A stretch of 64,000 nucleotides of DNA from Candidatus Tectimicrobiota bacterium (lineage in GTDB: Bacteria; JACPUC01): the NCBI GenBank assembly GCA_016192455.1, contig JACPUC010000006.1, positions 124,001-188,000 on the forward strand, given 5' to 3'. Shown here piece by piece: positions 35,833 to 44,239 of this stretch. How positions within the stretch are numbered: the stretch's first letter is position 1; the number at the start of each line of letters is the position of its first letter. The notes under the pieces are model-generated. The model was not told where the DNA came from and did not search any database. It saw only the letters and a program-made list of their open reading frames with translations. The position numbers and the translations under genes were made by a program.

Positions 35833-36732
35833 TCACCTGATCCCAACCGTCGCGAGGAACTGGGCGATCGCGGCGAAGACGGCCTCCTCGTGGCCGAGGT
35901 ACTGGTGCTCCGAGCCTGCAATGATGCTGAGGTGTTTCTGCTCGTTGCGCATCGTTTCGTAGTAGCGCCGCCAGAGGTCCACGCGGTCCTCGCTGCTGCC
36001 GTAGAGCCAGAGGGTGGGCACGTCCACCGTGGCAAGCGCCTCATCGAACCACCCCTGGCGCTCGCCGAGGCGGTCGAGGAGGCTGGCCGCGCTGATGGCG
36101 TGGTACCAGGTCCGCAAGGGGATGATCTCGTGGCCGCGCCCCTGCACCACCAGCGTCTCGGCCTGGCGCCGGGCCGCCGCGAGCTCGGCATCGGTAGGGA
36201 ACCAAAGGCGCAGGGGGGTCTTGTTCGTCGTCAGGGGAGAGAGGAGCACCAGCGCCGCCGCATCGCGATGGCGGCTCACGTAGTCGACGGCATAGAAGCC
36301 GCCGGAGCTGTGCCCGCAAAGCACAATGCGCTCGAAGCCGAGTCGCCGCAGGTGGGCCACGCCCGCCTTGAGGTCGAGGTGGCCGGCGTCGAGCTGCTCC
36401 CAGGCGCCGCCGGCCATGCGAAAGGCGCCGGCCGCGCTGCCGGAGGAGGGCAGGTCGGCGCGGTTGTAACCGAGATCATGGCAGCGCATGTTCATCGAGA
36501 GGCTGGCATAGCCCAGCTTGGCAAAGCGCGGCGGCAGGAAGCGGTTGACGCAGGTGTAGAAATTGCCGGCCTTGCCATGGATGATGAGGAGCGCGGCTTT
36601 CGAGGCCGGTCGCTTCCTGGCGAGGTAGAGTGCGCCATCGAGGAGCATGCCATCGTCGGTCGTCAGCGTGACGAGATCGACGGCGTATGGTTTGCGATCG
36701 GCAGCCCCTCTGCGGTGCGTTGTCTCAGCCAT
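35833..36732 (-). CDS. Alpha/beta hydrolase, tandem copy A
   Basis: A 299-residue paralogue of the gene that follows it on this strand. Shared segments include HGKAGNFYTCVNRFLPPRF in the corresponding position, RCHDLGYNRADLP, GHSSGGFYAVDYVSRH, LVLLSPLTTNKTPLRLWF and SAASLLDRLGERQGWFD. The catalytic Ser and His-containing GSEHQYLGHE segment are intact. ATG at 36732 gives the same N-terminus as copy B (MAETTHRRG versus MPNRRPAG). The copies differ most at the N-terminus and in the cap helices, suggesting differing substrates. Confidence 0.85.
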   Translation of the reverse strand: MAETTHRRGAADRKPYAVDLVTLTTDDGMLLDGALYLARKRPASKAALLIIHGKAGNFYTCVNRFLPPRFAKLGYASLSMNMRCHDLGYNRADLPSSGSAAGAFRMAGGAWEQLDAGHLDLKAGVAHLRRLGFERIVLCGHSSGGFYAVDYVSRHRDAAALVLLSPLTTNKTPLRLWFPTDAELAAARRQAETLVVQGRGHEIIPLRTWYHAISAASLLDRLGERQGWFDEALATVDVPTLWLYGSSEDRVDLWRRYYETMRNEQKHLSIIAGSEHQYLGHEEAVFAAIAQFLATVGIR

Positions 36733-37114
36733 GCGGCGTACTCCTCGGGAGCCAGGGGAGAAGGCCCGGGGGAGCAGAGGAGCGGCGCCCTCCGCCGTGC
36801 GGCGCTCCCCCGCGGCCTTTGCCATCAGCATACACATCGAGACTCTCCGAAACAATGGCACGCCGCCGGCGGGCCAGCCCACGGAGGGGGCGAGAGTGGA
36901 TGCGGGGAACTCGCTGGGACCTGGAGACTGGCCGGACCCGCGGTATCAAAAGGGGGAGGCACCGTGATCCAGGGCTCCATCCTTCTGCGCTGACGCGCCT
37001 CCTCTCGCGACGGCGCGCGGGACCTCGTCGGCGCCGTGGCGACCGCCGCAGAAGCGCTGGCGACGCAGCCGCGCGAAGTGCTCCCCCTATGTTCAACGGC
37101 TGCGCTTGCCGGGA

Positions 37115-37129
37115 ACCTGAAATTCAGGT
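37115..37129. promoter_or_regulatory. Perfect 7-1-7 palindrome, operator-like
   Basis: ACCTGAAATTCAGGT is a perfect inverted repeat with a single central base, the size of a dimeric regulator site. It does not match the consensus of Fur, FNR or LexA that I can recall. The target could be either the divergent hydrolase genes or the kinase-like gene. Confidence 0.4.
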
Positions 37130-37168
37130 AATGCTTGGGGTCGAGACGTCAGAGGCAGCGTAGCGAAA

Positions 37169-37221
37169 GGAGCCGCCCACGCCGCACAGCGTGGGCTCGC
37201 TCGCCTGCCGCGGGCGGCTCC
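37169..37221 (+). promoter_or_regulatory. Mutually exclusive hairpins, attenuator-like
   Basis: A 10-base stem pairs GGAGCCGCCC (37169-37178) with GGGCGGCTCC (37212-37221). An alternative 8-base stem pairs GCCCACGC (37175-37182) with GCGTGGGC (37189-37196). They share 37175-37178, so both cannot form at full length together. No T run follows. It lies about 180 bases before the start of the kinase-like gene. Confidence 0.35.
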
Positions 37222-37397
37222 TCTTGGAGCAGCGGGAGAGTGGAGCGGCGGGAAGGTAAGGGTTTGTCTCCGCTCGGCTTGCGCCCCGAGGCGGCGCGGG
37301 ACGCTGTGACGGACGGCCCCGTGGAGTCCGGCCGGGTCATCGTCTCCTCGCCCCCGGGGATACCTCACAGAGTGCCTAGGAAGGGAGGACGCGTGCC

Positions 37398-38120
37398 ATG
37401 CCGTTTACGCTCTCGCCGCAAGTTGACGCCTTGATTGCCATGCAGGTGGGGAAGCTCACGGAGCAGCTCCGCAAGCGTCGGGAGGAGGCCAGGCGGGCCT
37501 ACCCGTTCGTGACGGTGTCGCGCGAGTTTGGCTGCCAGGGCTACCCGTTCAGCGAGAGCCTCTACAAGAAGCTCAACGCGCGTTCGCCCGAGGATGCACC
37601 CTGGACGGTCTGGGACCGCGAGCTCATCACCAAGGTGAGCAAAGATACGGGGCTGAACAAGGAACTCATCGAGGCCCTCAGTGGCGAACATCGTTCACAG
37701 CTCACGCAGGTGCGCGACGAGTTCTTTGCCGGCCGGCCCAATGACTTCAAGGTCTACCTCGCCATCTTCCAAACGATGTCAACGATGGCCATGAACGGCC
37801 GCGTCATCCTCATGGGGCATGGCAGCGCCATCGCCACCAAGAACCTGCCGCGCAGCGTGCACGTGCGCCTCTACGGGTCGCTGCAGTTCCGTCTCGAGGG
37901 GCTCATGCGCGCTCACCATATCCCGCAGGAAGAAGCCCTGCGCCTGGCCCGCACCAGGGAGGCCGAGCGGGAGGACTTCGTGCGCCGCTACGCCAACGCC
38001 GACGTTCGCGACCCCCTGCACTACCACCTCATGTTCAAGAACGATACGAGCACCCCGGACGAGATGGCCGAGACGGTGATCCGCTTCATGGAGGTGAAGC
38101 ACCTCTTCGAGCCGAGGTAG
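37398..38120 (+). CDS. Cytidylate-kinase-like family protein
   Basis: A 240-residue protein of the cytidylate kinase-like (Cmk-2) group: VTVSREFGCQGYPFSESLY in place of a canonical P-loop start, then WDRELITKVS and GHGSAIATKNLP. A basic lid region contains RTREAEREDFVRRYANADVRDP, and LHYHLMFKNDTSTPDEM sits near the C-terminus. True cytidylate kinase has a clear GPAGSGKS P-loop, which is absent here, so activity on CMP is doubtful. The gene has a strong GGGAGG site and a probable terminator downstream. Confidence 0.8.
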   Translation: MPFTLSPQVDALIAMQVGKLTEQLRKRREEARRAYPFVTVSREFGCQGYPFSESLYKKLNARSPEDAPWTVWDRELITKVSKDTGLNKELIEALSGEHRSQLTQVRDEFFAGRPNDFKVYLAIFQTMSTMAMNGRVILMGHGSAIATKNLPRSVHVRLYGSLQFRLEGLMRAHHIPQEEALRLARTREAEREDFVRRYANADVRDPLHYHLMFKNDTSTPDEMAETVIRFMEVKHLFEPR

Positions 38121-38157
38121 GCGGCGCGGCACGCCCGGGCAGGAGATTCCAAAAGAG

Positions 38158-38187
38158 CGAGGCCGGAACTGTCGCGTTCCGGCCTCG
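38158..38187. terminator. Bidirectional hairpin terminator
   Basis: A perfect 12-base stem (CGAGGCCGGAAC and its complement) closes a 6-base loop, between two converging genes. A TTCCTC stretch follows on the plus strand. It probably terminates both the cytidylate-kinase-like gene and the sigma-factor gene. Confidence 0.7.
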
Positions 38188-38295
38188 TTCCTCATCGTTC
38201 CCGGTCATCACCGGCGGCTCGCAGGCCAGTCGGCCGCGCCATGCCTCGTGCCGGCGTCGCCAGAGGCGGGTGCCCCGCGGCGAGGACTCCCCAGG

Positions 38296-39150
38296 TTAGT
38301 TGAGGTAGTCCTTCAGCGTCTTCGCCTTGGCCCGAGCGCGTAGGCGCAGCTTGGCTTTCTCTTCGATCTGGCGAATGCGCTCGCGGGAAAGCTTCAGCCG
38401 CTTGCCGATCTCCTCGAGCGTCATGGGATCGCCGTCGAACCCGAAGCGCATGCGCAGAATCTCCTTCTCGCGGCTGCTGAGCTCGGCAAGGATCTCTTCG
38501 ATCTCATGGGAGAGCGAGGCGCGCAGCAGGTGCTCATCCACCGCCGGGGTGTTCTTCGACTCGAGCTGGTCGAGGTAGCTGGTCTCCTCACTGTCGCCGA
38601 TGGGCGCGTTGAGAGACAGGTAGTTGCGGTAGACGCGCAGGATCGACTCGATGTCCTCCGGGCTCATCTGCATCTCGCGGGCGAGGTCCTGGCTGGAGGG
38701 TTCGCGGCCTTCCGAGTTCCACAGCGCCTGGTACTTCTCGGCGATCTTGTAGAGCACCCCCGCCTGCTTGATCGGCAACCGCACCGTCCCAGACTGCTCG
38801 GCCAGCGCATGCATGAGGGCCTGGCGAATCCACCAGATGGCGTAGGTGATGAACTTCACGCCGCGCTCGGGGTCGAAGCGCTTCGCGGCCTGGATGAGGC
38901 CGATGTTCCCCTCATTAATGAGGTCGAGCAGAGGCAAGCCGCAGTTCTTGTATTTGTTCGATACGCTGACCACGTAGCGCAAATTCGCCTGGACCAGTTT
39001 ATGGAGCGCGCCCTGGTCGCCACGCTGAATCTTGCGCGCCAGTTCCTGCTCCTCCTCACGCGTCAACAACGGCGTGCGGCTGATCTTCTTCAGGTAAGAA
39101 GAGAGGGTATCACTCCCCACTCTTTCACGTGCAGTCTTGTATGCCGTCAC
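38296..39150 (-). CDS. RNA polymerase sigma-70 family factor, RpoD-like group 1/2
   Basis: A 284-residue sigma factor with regions 1.2 to 4.2. It opens with the SDTLSSYLKKISRTPLLT segment and has region 2 (NLRYVVSVSNKYKN; DLINEGNIGLIQAAKRFDPERGVKFITYAIWWIRQAL), region 3 and region 4.2 (MTLEEIGKRLKLSRERIRQIEEKAKLRLR). It lacks the large non-conserved region 1.1 of RpoD, so it is either a short primary or a group 2 stationary/stress type factor (RpoS-like). GTG start with upstream GGAAGG. It lies downstream of a MerR-type regulator gene on the same strand. Confidence 0.92.
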   Translation of the reverse strand: MTAYKTARERVGSDTLSSYLKKISRTPLLTREEEQELARKIQRGDQGALHKLVQANLRYVVSVSNKYKNCGLPLLDLINEGNIGLIQAAKRFDPERGVKFITYAIWWIRQALMHALAEQSGTVRLPIKQAGVLYKIAEKYQALWNSEGREPSSQDLAREMQMSPEDIESILRVYRNYLSLNAPIGDSEETSYLDQLESKNTPAVDEHLLRASLSHEIEEILAELSSREKEILRMRFGFDGDPMTLEEIGKRLKLSRERIRQIEEKAKLRLRARAKAKTLKDYLN

Positions 39151-39304
39151 TCTCGCCTTCCTTCCGATCCGAGGAAGCCCCCCTCGGCCTCCGTTGGATC
39201 AAATCTGTCCCATCATCTCAGCTCGTTTGGGGCTTTTTAGCTCCTGCGCGGTGAGCTGCGGTGCCCCAGCGTCTCCCAGAAATCCCTCCGCCCGTTCCCT
39301 CCTC

Positions 39305-39643
39305 TCATCGGTTTTCCTTTTGTTTCCATGAGCTTAGATCGACGCCCAGGTCGCGCTCCACGTACTCGATGAGGGCCTGGTGCTCTCCCTGAAGCGCCGA
39401 CAGCCGTTTCCGTAACTCCAAGATGACCTGCACTCCAGCAAGATTCACGCCAAGCTGCCGGGTGAGGGTTTGGATCATCCTGATCTGCTCAACATCTTCC
39501 TGGGAGTAAAGCCGGGTGTTGCCCCGTGTTCGCGAGGGACGGATGAAGCCTTCGCGCTCGTAGAGGCGGAGCGTCTGCGGATGAATGCGAAGTTGACTCG
39601 CGACGACGCTGATCATGAAGAGCGGTTCAGAGTTGTACCCCAT
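39305..39643 (-). CDS. MerR-family regulator, HspR-like
   Basis: A 112-residue protein. The winged helix-turn-helix is MISVVASQLRIHPQTLRLYEREG with SRTRGNTRLYSQEDVEQIRMIQ, then a coiled-coil dimerisation helix (LELRKRLSALQGEHQALIEYVE). The pattern of I(H)PQTLR-YEREGFI and RT.GN.RLYS matches HspR, the heat-shock repressor, more than metal-sensing MerR, because there are no Cys ligands. It ends with LGVDLSSW. The typical HspR target element (HAIR) was not found in this window. Proximity to the sigma gene suggests joint stress regulation. Confidence 0.8.
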   Translation of the reverse strand: MGYNSEPLFMISVVASQLRIHPQTLRLYEREGFIRPSRTRGNTRLYSQEDVEQIRMIQTLTRQLGVNLAGVQVILELRKRLSALQGEHQALIEYVERDLGVDLSSWKQKENR

Positions 39644-40569
39644 AGCCTGCCTCGAACCTAGCGGCAACGCTCCCCAGCTTGCCCCTTCCCGCCCGGGCTT
39701 CCTCGCCGGGGCCGCCTCGCCCCAGCGATGCGCCACCGCGGCCGCTCTCCACGGCGCTCGCCGCCCACGAAACACTCCCGGCTCGGTTGCCACGCGGAAA
39801 TGCCGATAGGGGACGCCACGCCGGCGGACCGCTGAGCATCCCGCCTATTCCTCATCATCCACCTTGCCTGTGCCGCATCAGCCGGCGAGCGCTCCCCGGG
39901 GTCTTCCCCGCGGCTCTCCTCCGATGGTTTACTTCAGGGGCCAGGTACCTCCAATATTGTCAAAGTTTGGGACATTTCACCCCTTTAGTCTATCCAAAAC
40001 GTAAGTTTTTAGTCACATGATCTCAATTCACTGCGGGAGGCTCACGCCCCGCAGGCTCCTTGGTTTGCTCTCTACCCAATTCGACAGCCCCGGGGATTTC
40101 GTGGTTCCTCGAAACGTGCCCCGCCAGGCACCGGCATCCTGCCTTGCTAGATGGCCTGGCCGTTCAACCTGCGATGACCAGGCGGGGGCGTCTTGGCTCT
40201 GAGGCGTTTGAAAGCTGCCTGGTGGTGCAAGGGGTGCCTCACCGATCCCGGCTACTCCACGTTCACGCCGGGCCCCTGAGGCTCAGCCCGGCGTGGAGAG
40301 CTGCATCTGTCTCTCTCCGCATCCGACCCCCGCCGAAGCCGGCGCGGCGACGAGCGGGGCCCAGGCGTGCATTGCCCCAACGGAGCACCTCTCTGCGGCG
40401 GCAGGACAAAGAGCACGGTCGGCAGCAACAGCTCAACCTGAGGAGAGGGGGAGGGTGACACAGGAACGGCGCGGAATGGTCGGTGGAGCGCAAGTTGCTG
40501 AGGGCCGCGTGGAGGCCGCGAAGGAGAGAAGGTGTCGGCGTCTGCGCTGCCTGTGGGGATGAGCGAAGC
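39644..40569. other. 926-base non-coding region with AT-rich island and inverted repeat
   Basis: No gene is supportable on either strand. An unusually AT-rich stretch spans roughly 39940-40030, unlike its GC-rich surroundings. A 10-base inverted repeat (CACGCCGGGC at 40264-40273 and complement at 40286-40295, loop of 12) lies nearby. The region probably contains the promoter of the MerR-sigma genes and the 3' ends of the bamD-like gene. Confidence 0.55.
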
Positions 40570-42252
40570 TCAGGGGATGATCTTTCCGAGAGTCTTTTTT
40601 ACACCGCTGCCGAACCAGCGGAACACTCCGACGGTCTTGGAAAGAATGCCCCCCTGGTTCTCTTCGGAAACCTGCGAGGGCGCCTCGCCGGACTGCGCTC
40701 CGGCATCTGCGTCAGTGCCGTTGGCGCGCTCCGCCGCCGCCACGGCGTTGCCGCCCGCTTCATTCCCCACGCTCCGGGCGACGCGTTCCTCCCCGCCCGC
40801 CGGACGGACAGGGCCAACCTGTGGCGCGGCGATCATCTCGCCCTGAAACCCCACCTGAACCGTGGGCGCGTCAAGCGTCTTCAGGCTTTGGACTCGTTCC
40901 GTGGGAGCTGCTTGAGCTGTCCGGCGACCCCTCGAGGTCTCAGCCTGACTTCCTTTCGATGCTGCGGCCGGCGGCGAGCCAGAGAGGCGCGGCGGCGCCG
41001 TCCCTTCCCCAGCCGCGCCGCTGCCGCCCGCTCCCGAGCCTCCAGGAGCAAACGGGGCCGACGCAGCGGTCTCGGACAAGAGAGGGGCACGGCCCGATTC
41101 TGCCTGGGGGGTGGCCGGGGAGGCGTTCTTCACAGAGAGAGCTGCCGAGGACGCCGCGAGAGCTGCCTTGCCGCCATTCTCCGGCGTACCGCCACGGAGC
41201 TCCGCCGCGTGGTCTTGGGCAGGCGTCGCAAGGGATTCCGGCGCACCTTCTTGGATGGGCACCGCGGCGCGCTCGAGGTCGGTGCGAATGGCGGACGGCG
41301 CGGCGGCGTAAGCGGGCTGCGCGTTCTCTCCGCTTCCCATGCCTACCAGGGAGAGGAGCTTGTTTCCTGCCTTGGCGAAGGGCTGCACGATGCCTTGCAG
41401 GCTGCCGACATCGAAGAGGCGCTCGCTGTAGCTCGTTGTAACCTTGTCACCGTTCATCTGCCAGTGGGATTTGGCGAGACTGGCGAACTCAGTATGCGCG
41501 TACCCGGTTTCCAGTTTGGTCAGGATAGCCGGAATTTCCTGCCCCTTTTCCTGGCGGATGAGGCTCTCACCAAGGTAGAAATACGTCTTGCTGATCTCCC
41601 GGAACTCCGGGTAGCGCCCGATCAGGTACTCGAAGCGCAACTGGGCGGCTCGGTACTTCCCTTGCCGGAAGTAGAACATGCCGACGTACTGCTCGTGTTG
41701 CGCTAGGCGGTTGCGGGAGTACGTGATCTTCGCCGCCGCATCGGCGGCATACTCGCTCTTCGGGTGTTGCTTGACGACCATGGTGAAGGAATCAAGCGCC
41801 TTCTGGGCGAATGACTGGTCGCGGTCCGCTTCGCGGAGCTGGCGCACATTCACCATGCCAAGCCGGTAGTGCGCCTTGGCTGCCAGCTCGTGGCTAGGGT
41901 ACACTTCCAGGAAGCGCTGGTAGTAGAACTCCGCATCCTGCCAGGCTTGCGCGTCGTAGTAGGCATCGGCCATGTTCATGATCGCCGCGACGCGCACGCG
42001 GGTATCGCTCGCTCCTTGCACCACCTCCTCGAACTTCTCGCGGGCGGCGTTGAGGTTCCCCGAGCGTGCGTCAGCCTGCGCCTTGCGGAAGAGGGAGAAG
42101 AGGTCGGACCGTTGCTGCGGTTGCTTCGCCGTGCCGCAGGCGCTGAGTAGAAGCGAGAGCGGCAGCACGGCTAAGAGAAAACGCTTCGTTCGATGCCTCG
42201 CGAGGGAGGTGCAGGACGCTGCGCCTTCAGGTCTCCGTGGGCGACGAGGCAT
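40570..42252 (-). CDS. bamD: BamD-like outer-membrane-assembly TPR lipoprotein with long C-terminal tail
   Basis: BamD is a lipoprotein of the beta-barrel assembly machine. The 560-residue product has a lipobox LLSAC with acylated Cys39. Five TPR-like repeats follow (FRKAQADARSGNLNAAREKFEEV; WQDAEFYYQRFLEVYPSHELA; GKYRAAQLRFEYLIGRYPEF) up to roughly residue 270. This part is BamD sized (about 250 residues). The remaining nearly 300 residues are Ala/Pro/Gly/Ser/Glu-rich, low complexity, and not seen in usual BamD. ATG 42252 has GGAGG. The tail may be periplasmic and disordered. Confidence 0.8.
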   Translation of the reverse strand: MPRRPRRPEGAASCTSLARHRTKRFLLAVLPLSLLLSACGTAKQPQQRSDLFSLFRKAQADARSGNLNAAREKFEEVVQGASDTRVRVAAIMNMADAYYDAQAWQDAEFYYQRFLEVYPSHELAAKAHYRLGMVNVRQLREADRDQSFAQKALDSFTMVVKQHPKSEYAADAAAKITYSRNRLAQHEQYVGMFYFRQGKYRAAQLRFEYLIGRYPEFREISKTYFYLGESLIRQEKGQEIPAILTKLETGYAHTEFASLAKSHWQMNGDKVTTSYSERLFDVGSLQGIVQPFAKAGNKLLSLVGMGSGENAQPAYAAAPSAIRTDLERAAVPIQEGAPESLATPAQDHAAELRGGTPENGGKAALAASSAALSVKNASPATPQAESGRAPLLSETAASAPFAPGGSGAGGSGAAGEGTAPPRLSGSPPAAASKGSQAETSRGRRTAQAAPTERVQSLKTLDAPTVQVGFQGEMIAAPQVGPVRPAGGEERVARSVGNEAGGNAVAAAERANGTDADAGAQSGEAPSQVSEENQGGILSKTVGVFRWFGSGVKKTLGKIIP

Positions 42253-42374
42253 CACACCTCCTTGAGGCAGAACCGAGGAGAGAGAACGAGTAAGAAGGGG
42301 AGAAACAGCCCGGGAGAACGTGGACCCCGGCAGCTACAACCGCGCCTCCCTTCCCCCAGGGCATGAGCACAGTT

Positions 42375-42403
42375 ACTCTACCGCAGAGGCGGTGTTTCCG
42401 CAA
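42375..42403 (-). promoter_or_regulatory. Possible sigma70 promoter for bamD-like gene
   Basis: On the minus strand TTGCGG (42398-42403) and TAGAGT (42375-42380) are 17 bases apart, about 120 bases upstream of the ATG at 42252. Both hexamers match four of six positions. Confidence 0.35.
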
Positions 42404-42551
42404 GAAAAAAAGTGGCAACCCTTACGGCTGACGGCGCGCCGAGCCGTCGCCCAGCGGACGCGGCTGGTTGCCGCACCGCGAGGCGCCTGCGGCCCGGCTT
42501 CTCGTTGGTAGGTCCTGCTCTTCCTGCGACGCACATCGCGCGGAGGTTTCC

Positions 42552-42971
42552 ATGACCCTGGAGCAGTTACGAAAAGGGATTGACCGTCTGGATCGCAAGA
42601 TCGTTGCGCTCCTCAATGAGCGCGCGCAGATCGCCCTGCGGGTGGGTGAGCTGAAGTGGCAGCAAAACCTGCCGATTGTGGCGCGCGGCCGCGAGCAGGA
42701 GGTGTATGCGCACCTTGCCGCCATGAACGCCGGTCCGCTCGAGAACGAGCAGCTCAACCGCATCTACCTGCGCATCATGCGCGAGATGAAGCAGTTGCAG
42801 CGCGGCCTGTCCACCCGCAGCGCCGCCGCCCGGCGCCGGCAAGGCGCAGCGCGGGCAGGCGCTGCGGCGACGCGGCGGGCCACGGCGGCCGGCGCGCCCA
42901 CCGCAAAGACAGCCGCTGGACGCCGCGCACCGGCAGCGAAGAAGAGTAGTGCACGAAAGACTGGGCGGTAG
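42552..42971 (+). CDS. Type II (AroQ) chorismate mutase with Lys/Ala-rich tail
   Basis: A 139-residue protein whose first 85 residues are the all-helical AroQ chorismate mutase domain (LEQLRKGIDRLDRKIVALLNER; ALRVGELKWQQNLPIVARGREQEV). Chorismate is converted to prephenate for Phe/Tyr synthesis. Catalytic residues Arg, Lys and Glu of the family lie in those segments. The last 50 residues are Ala/Arg/Lys/Thr repeats (for example RRRQGAARAGAAATRRATAA, ending KKSSARKTGR) similar to histone-H1-like tails, unusual for this enzyme. GGAGG precedes the ATG. It diverges from bamD. Confidence 0.85.
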   Translation: MTLEQLRKGIDRLDRKIVALLNERAQIALRVGELKWQQNLPIVARGREQEVYAHLAAMNAGPLENEQLNRIYLRIMREMKQLQRGLSTRSAAARRRQGAARAGAAATRRATAAGAPTAKTAAGRRAPAAKKSSARKTGR

Positions 42972-43220
42972 CGCCAAGTGAAGCCACCGCGGCTCCCCTT
43001 CCGGGCGGCTTGGGCGGGCCTGCAGGTGCCCTGCGGCCTCCACTCGCCCGCAAGCAGGCGGGGTGGTGGCGAGGCTCGGCGGGCGGGCGGCGGGCTTGTC
43101 TGGGGGGCCAACATTCGCTGGGCGAGGAGCCCTCGCCCCCTCGCGCACCCGGGCTCCCGCCCACCGATAGTCTTCCGAGATTCGTCTCGGTCGGCAACTG
43201 AAAGATACAAAGACGCAACG

Positions 43221-43457
43221 CTAGCGCGTTTCGAGGTGTTGTTTCACGGCGCGGATGAAGTCGTCCACGGCGCAATTGTGCATCGCCGCCACGAAGGCGA
43301 GGTTCTCGATCTTCGTTCCCGGACAGGTGAAGCATTCGCTGCCGAAGTAGGCGGCGACGATGGGCCGGGCGGCGGGGTAGTGCTGCAGCAGATCGGCCAG
43401 CAGCATCGTCTTCGTGATCGGCGGTTTGGGAGCACGGGACGGCGTGGGCTCGTGCAT
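43221..43457 (-). CDS. DUF1858 domain protein
   Basis: A 78-residue protein: an N-terminal Pro-rich part, then a DUF1858 domain (KTMLLADLLQHYPAARPIVAAY, then ECFTCPGTKIENLAFVAAMH). CxxC at Cys42/Cys45 plus Cys62 are present. This family occurs in anaerobes, often as modules of hybrid cluster or hydroxylamine-reduction-associated proteins, and is thought to bind metal or act in thiol chemistry. Start at ATG 43457 after AGGAAC. The open frame continues upstream but without homology. Confidence 0.82.
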   Translation of the reverse strand: MHEPTPSRAPKPPITKTMLLADLLQHYPAARPIVAAYFGSECFTCPGTKIENLAFVAAMHNCAVDDFIRAVKQHLETR

Positions 43458-44239
43458 GGGAGGTTCCTTTGCTCCTGAGCTGGGCGCCGGGGTTGGGACG
43501 CCGCCGGAGTCAGGGGGACGCCAGACGACTGACTCCCCTGCACCTGTCTGCCGACAAGGCAGGTCCTGGGCCCACAACCTCTCCTCATAGCTTAGGACCT
43601 TGAGGGCCGGATGCGCAATCGTTACCTGGGGAGCGCGACGCCACTTGCGCGGCCTCGCCCAAGGTCCTTCCTCGCCCAGGCGCGGCCGCCGATGCCGTCG
43701 GGGCGACGTCTGATCCCGCCTCAAGCTGCGGTCTGCGCGGCGGGAGGTGCGCCGGTGCGGCGAGGGTTGTTGGAGAGCAAGGCTTGGGACCCGTCTTCGA
43801 GAGGGTCTCCTGCGCCGCTGATCGTTCTGCAACGATCGGCGCACCGCTCGGAGTTGGCGGGGAGAATCTCTGCCGCCAGCGGTTGAAAGAGGGTCAGCCG
43901 CAGGATATATTGAAGAGGGAATTTGCGCTTGGGTTCCTTTCCAGGGGAACGCCCTGCCCCGCGGAATACGAGGAGGGTGGATGGCGTTCCCTGAAGGTGG
44001 AGGAAAAGGGTGGCCTGACTCCGGCGGCCCCGCCGAGCCTCGCGTCAGAGGCATGATCGCCACCTGGCTGGCGGGATGGTGATCTCCCCACCCCTTGCAG
44101 GCGGTGAGATGACAGCAATGACAGAGAGTGCGCCGTGGGCCTCGCCACCAGGGGGTGGCCCGCGAGTCGCAGAGGCGCCGCACGATCGACGCTCGCCGGG
44201 GTGCGGTTTCCGGAAGCCCGGCGGTGCAAAGGGGTAACG
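43458..44239. other. 782-base intergenic region upstream of the cytochrome maturation genes
   Basis: No recognised gene. It contains a consensus-like promoter near 43883-43911 (listed), a 9-base inverted repeat (GGGAACGCC at 43945-43953 and complement at 43983-43991), and a possible 33-codon open frame from ATG 43981 to 44082 preceded by GAGGAGGG, all before ccmE. Confidence 0.55.
43883..43911 (+). promoter_or_regulatory. Sigma70-type promoter, probable start of ccm transcript
   Basis: TTGAAA (43883-43888), 17-base spacer, TATATT (43906-43911). It is the best match in the region on the ccmE strand, leaving an untranslated leader of about 320 bases. Confidence 0.6.

Larger units (their letters stand above)
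36733..37397. other. Long intergenic region with palindrome and competing hairpins
   Basis: 665 bases between the divergent hydrolase pair and the cytidylate-kinase-like gene. No gene is supportable. Structured elements near 37115-37221 are listed separately. Confidence 0.6.
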
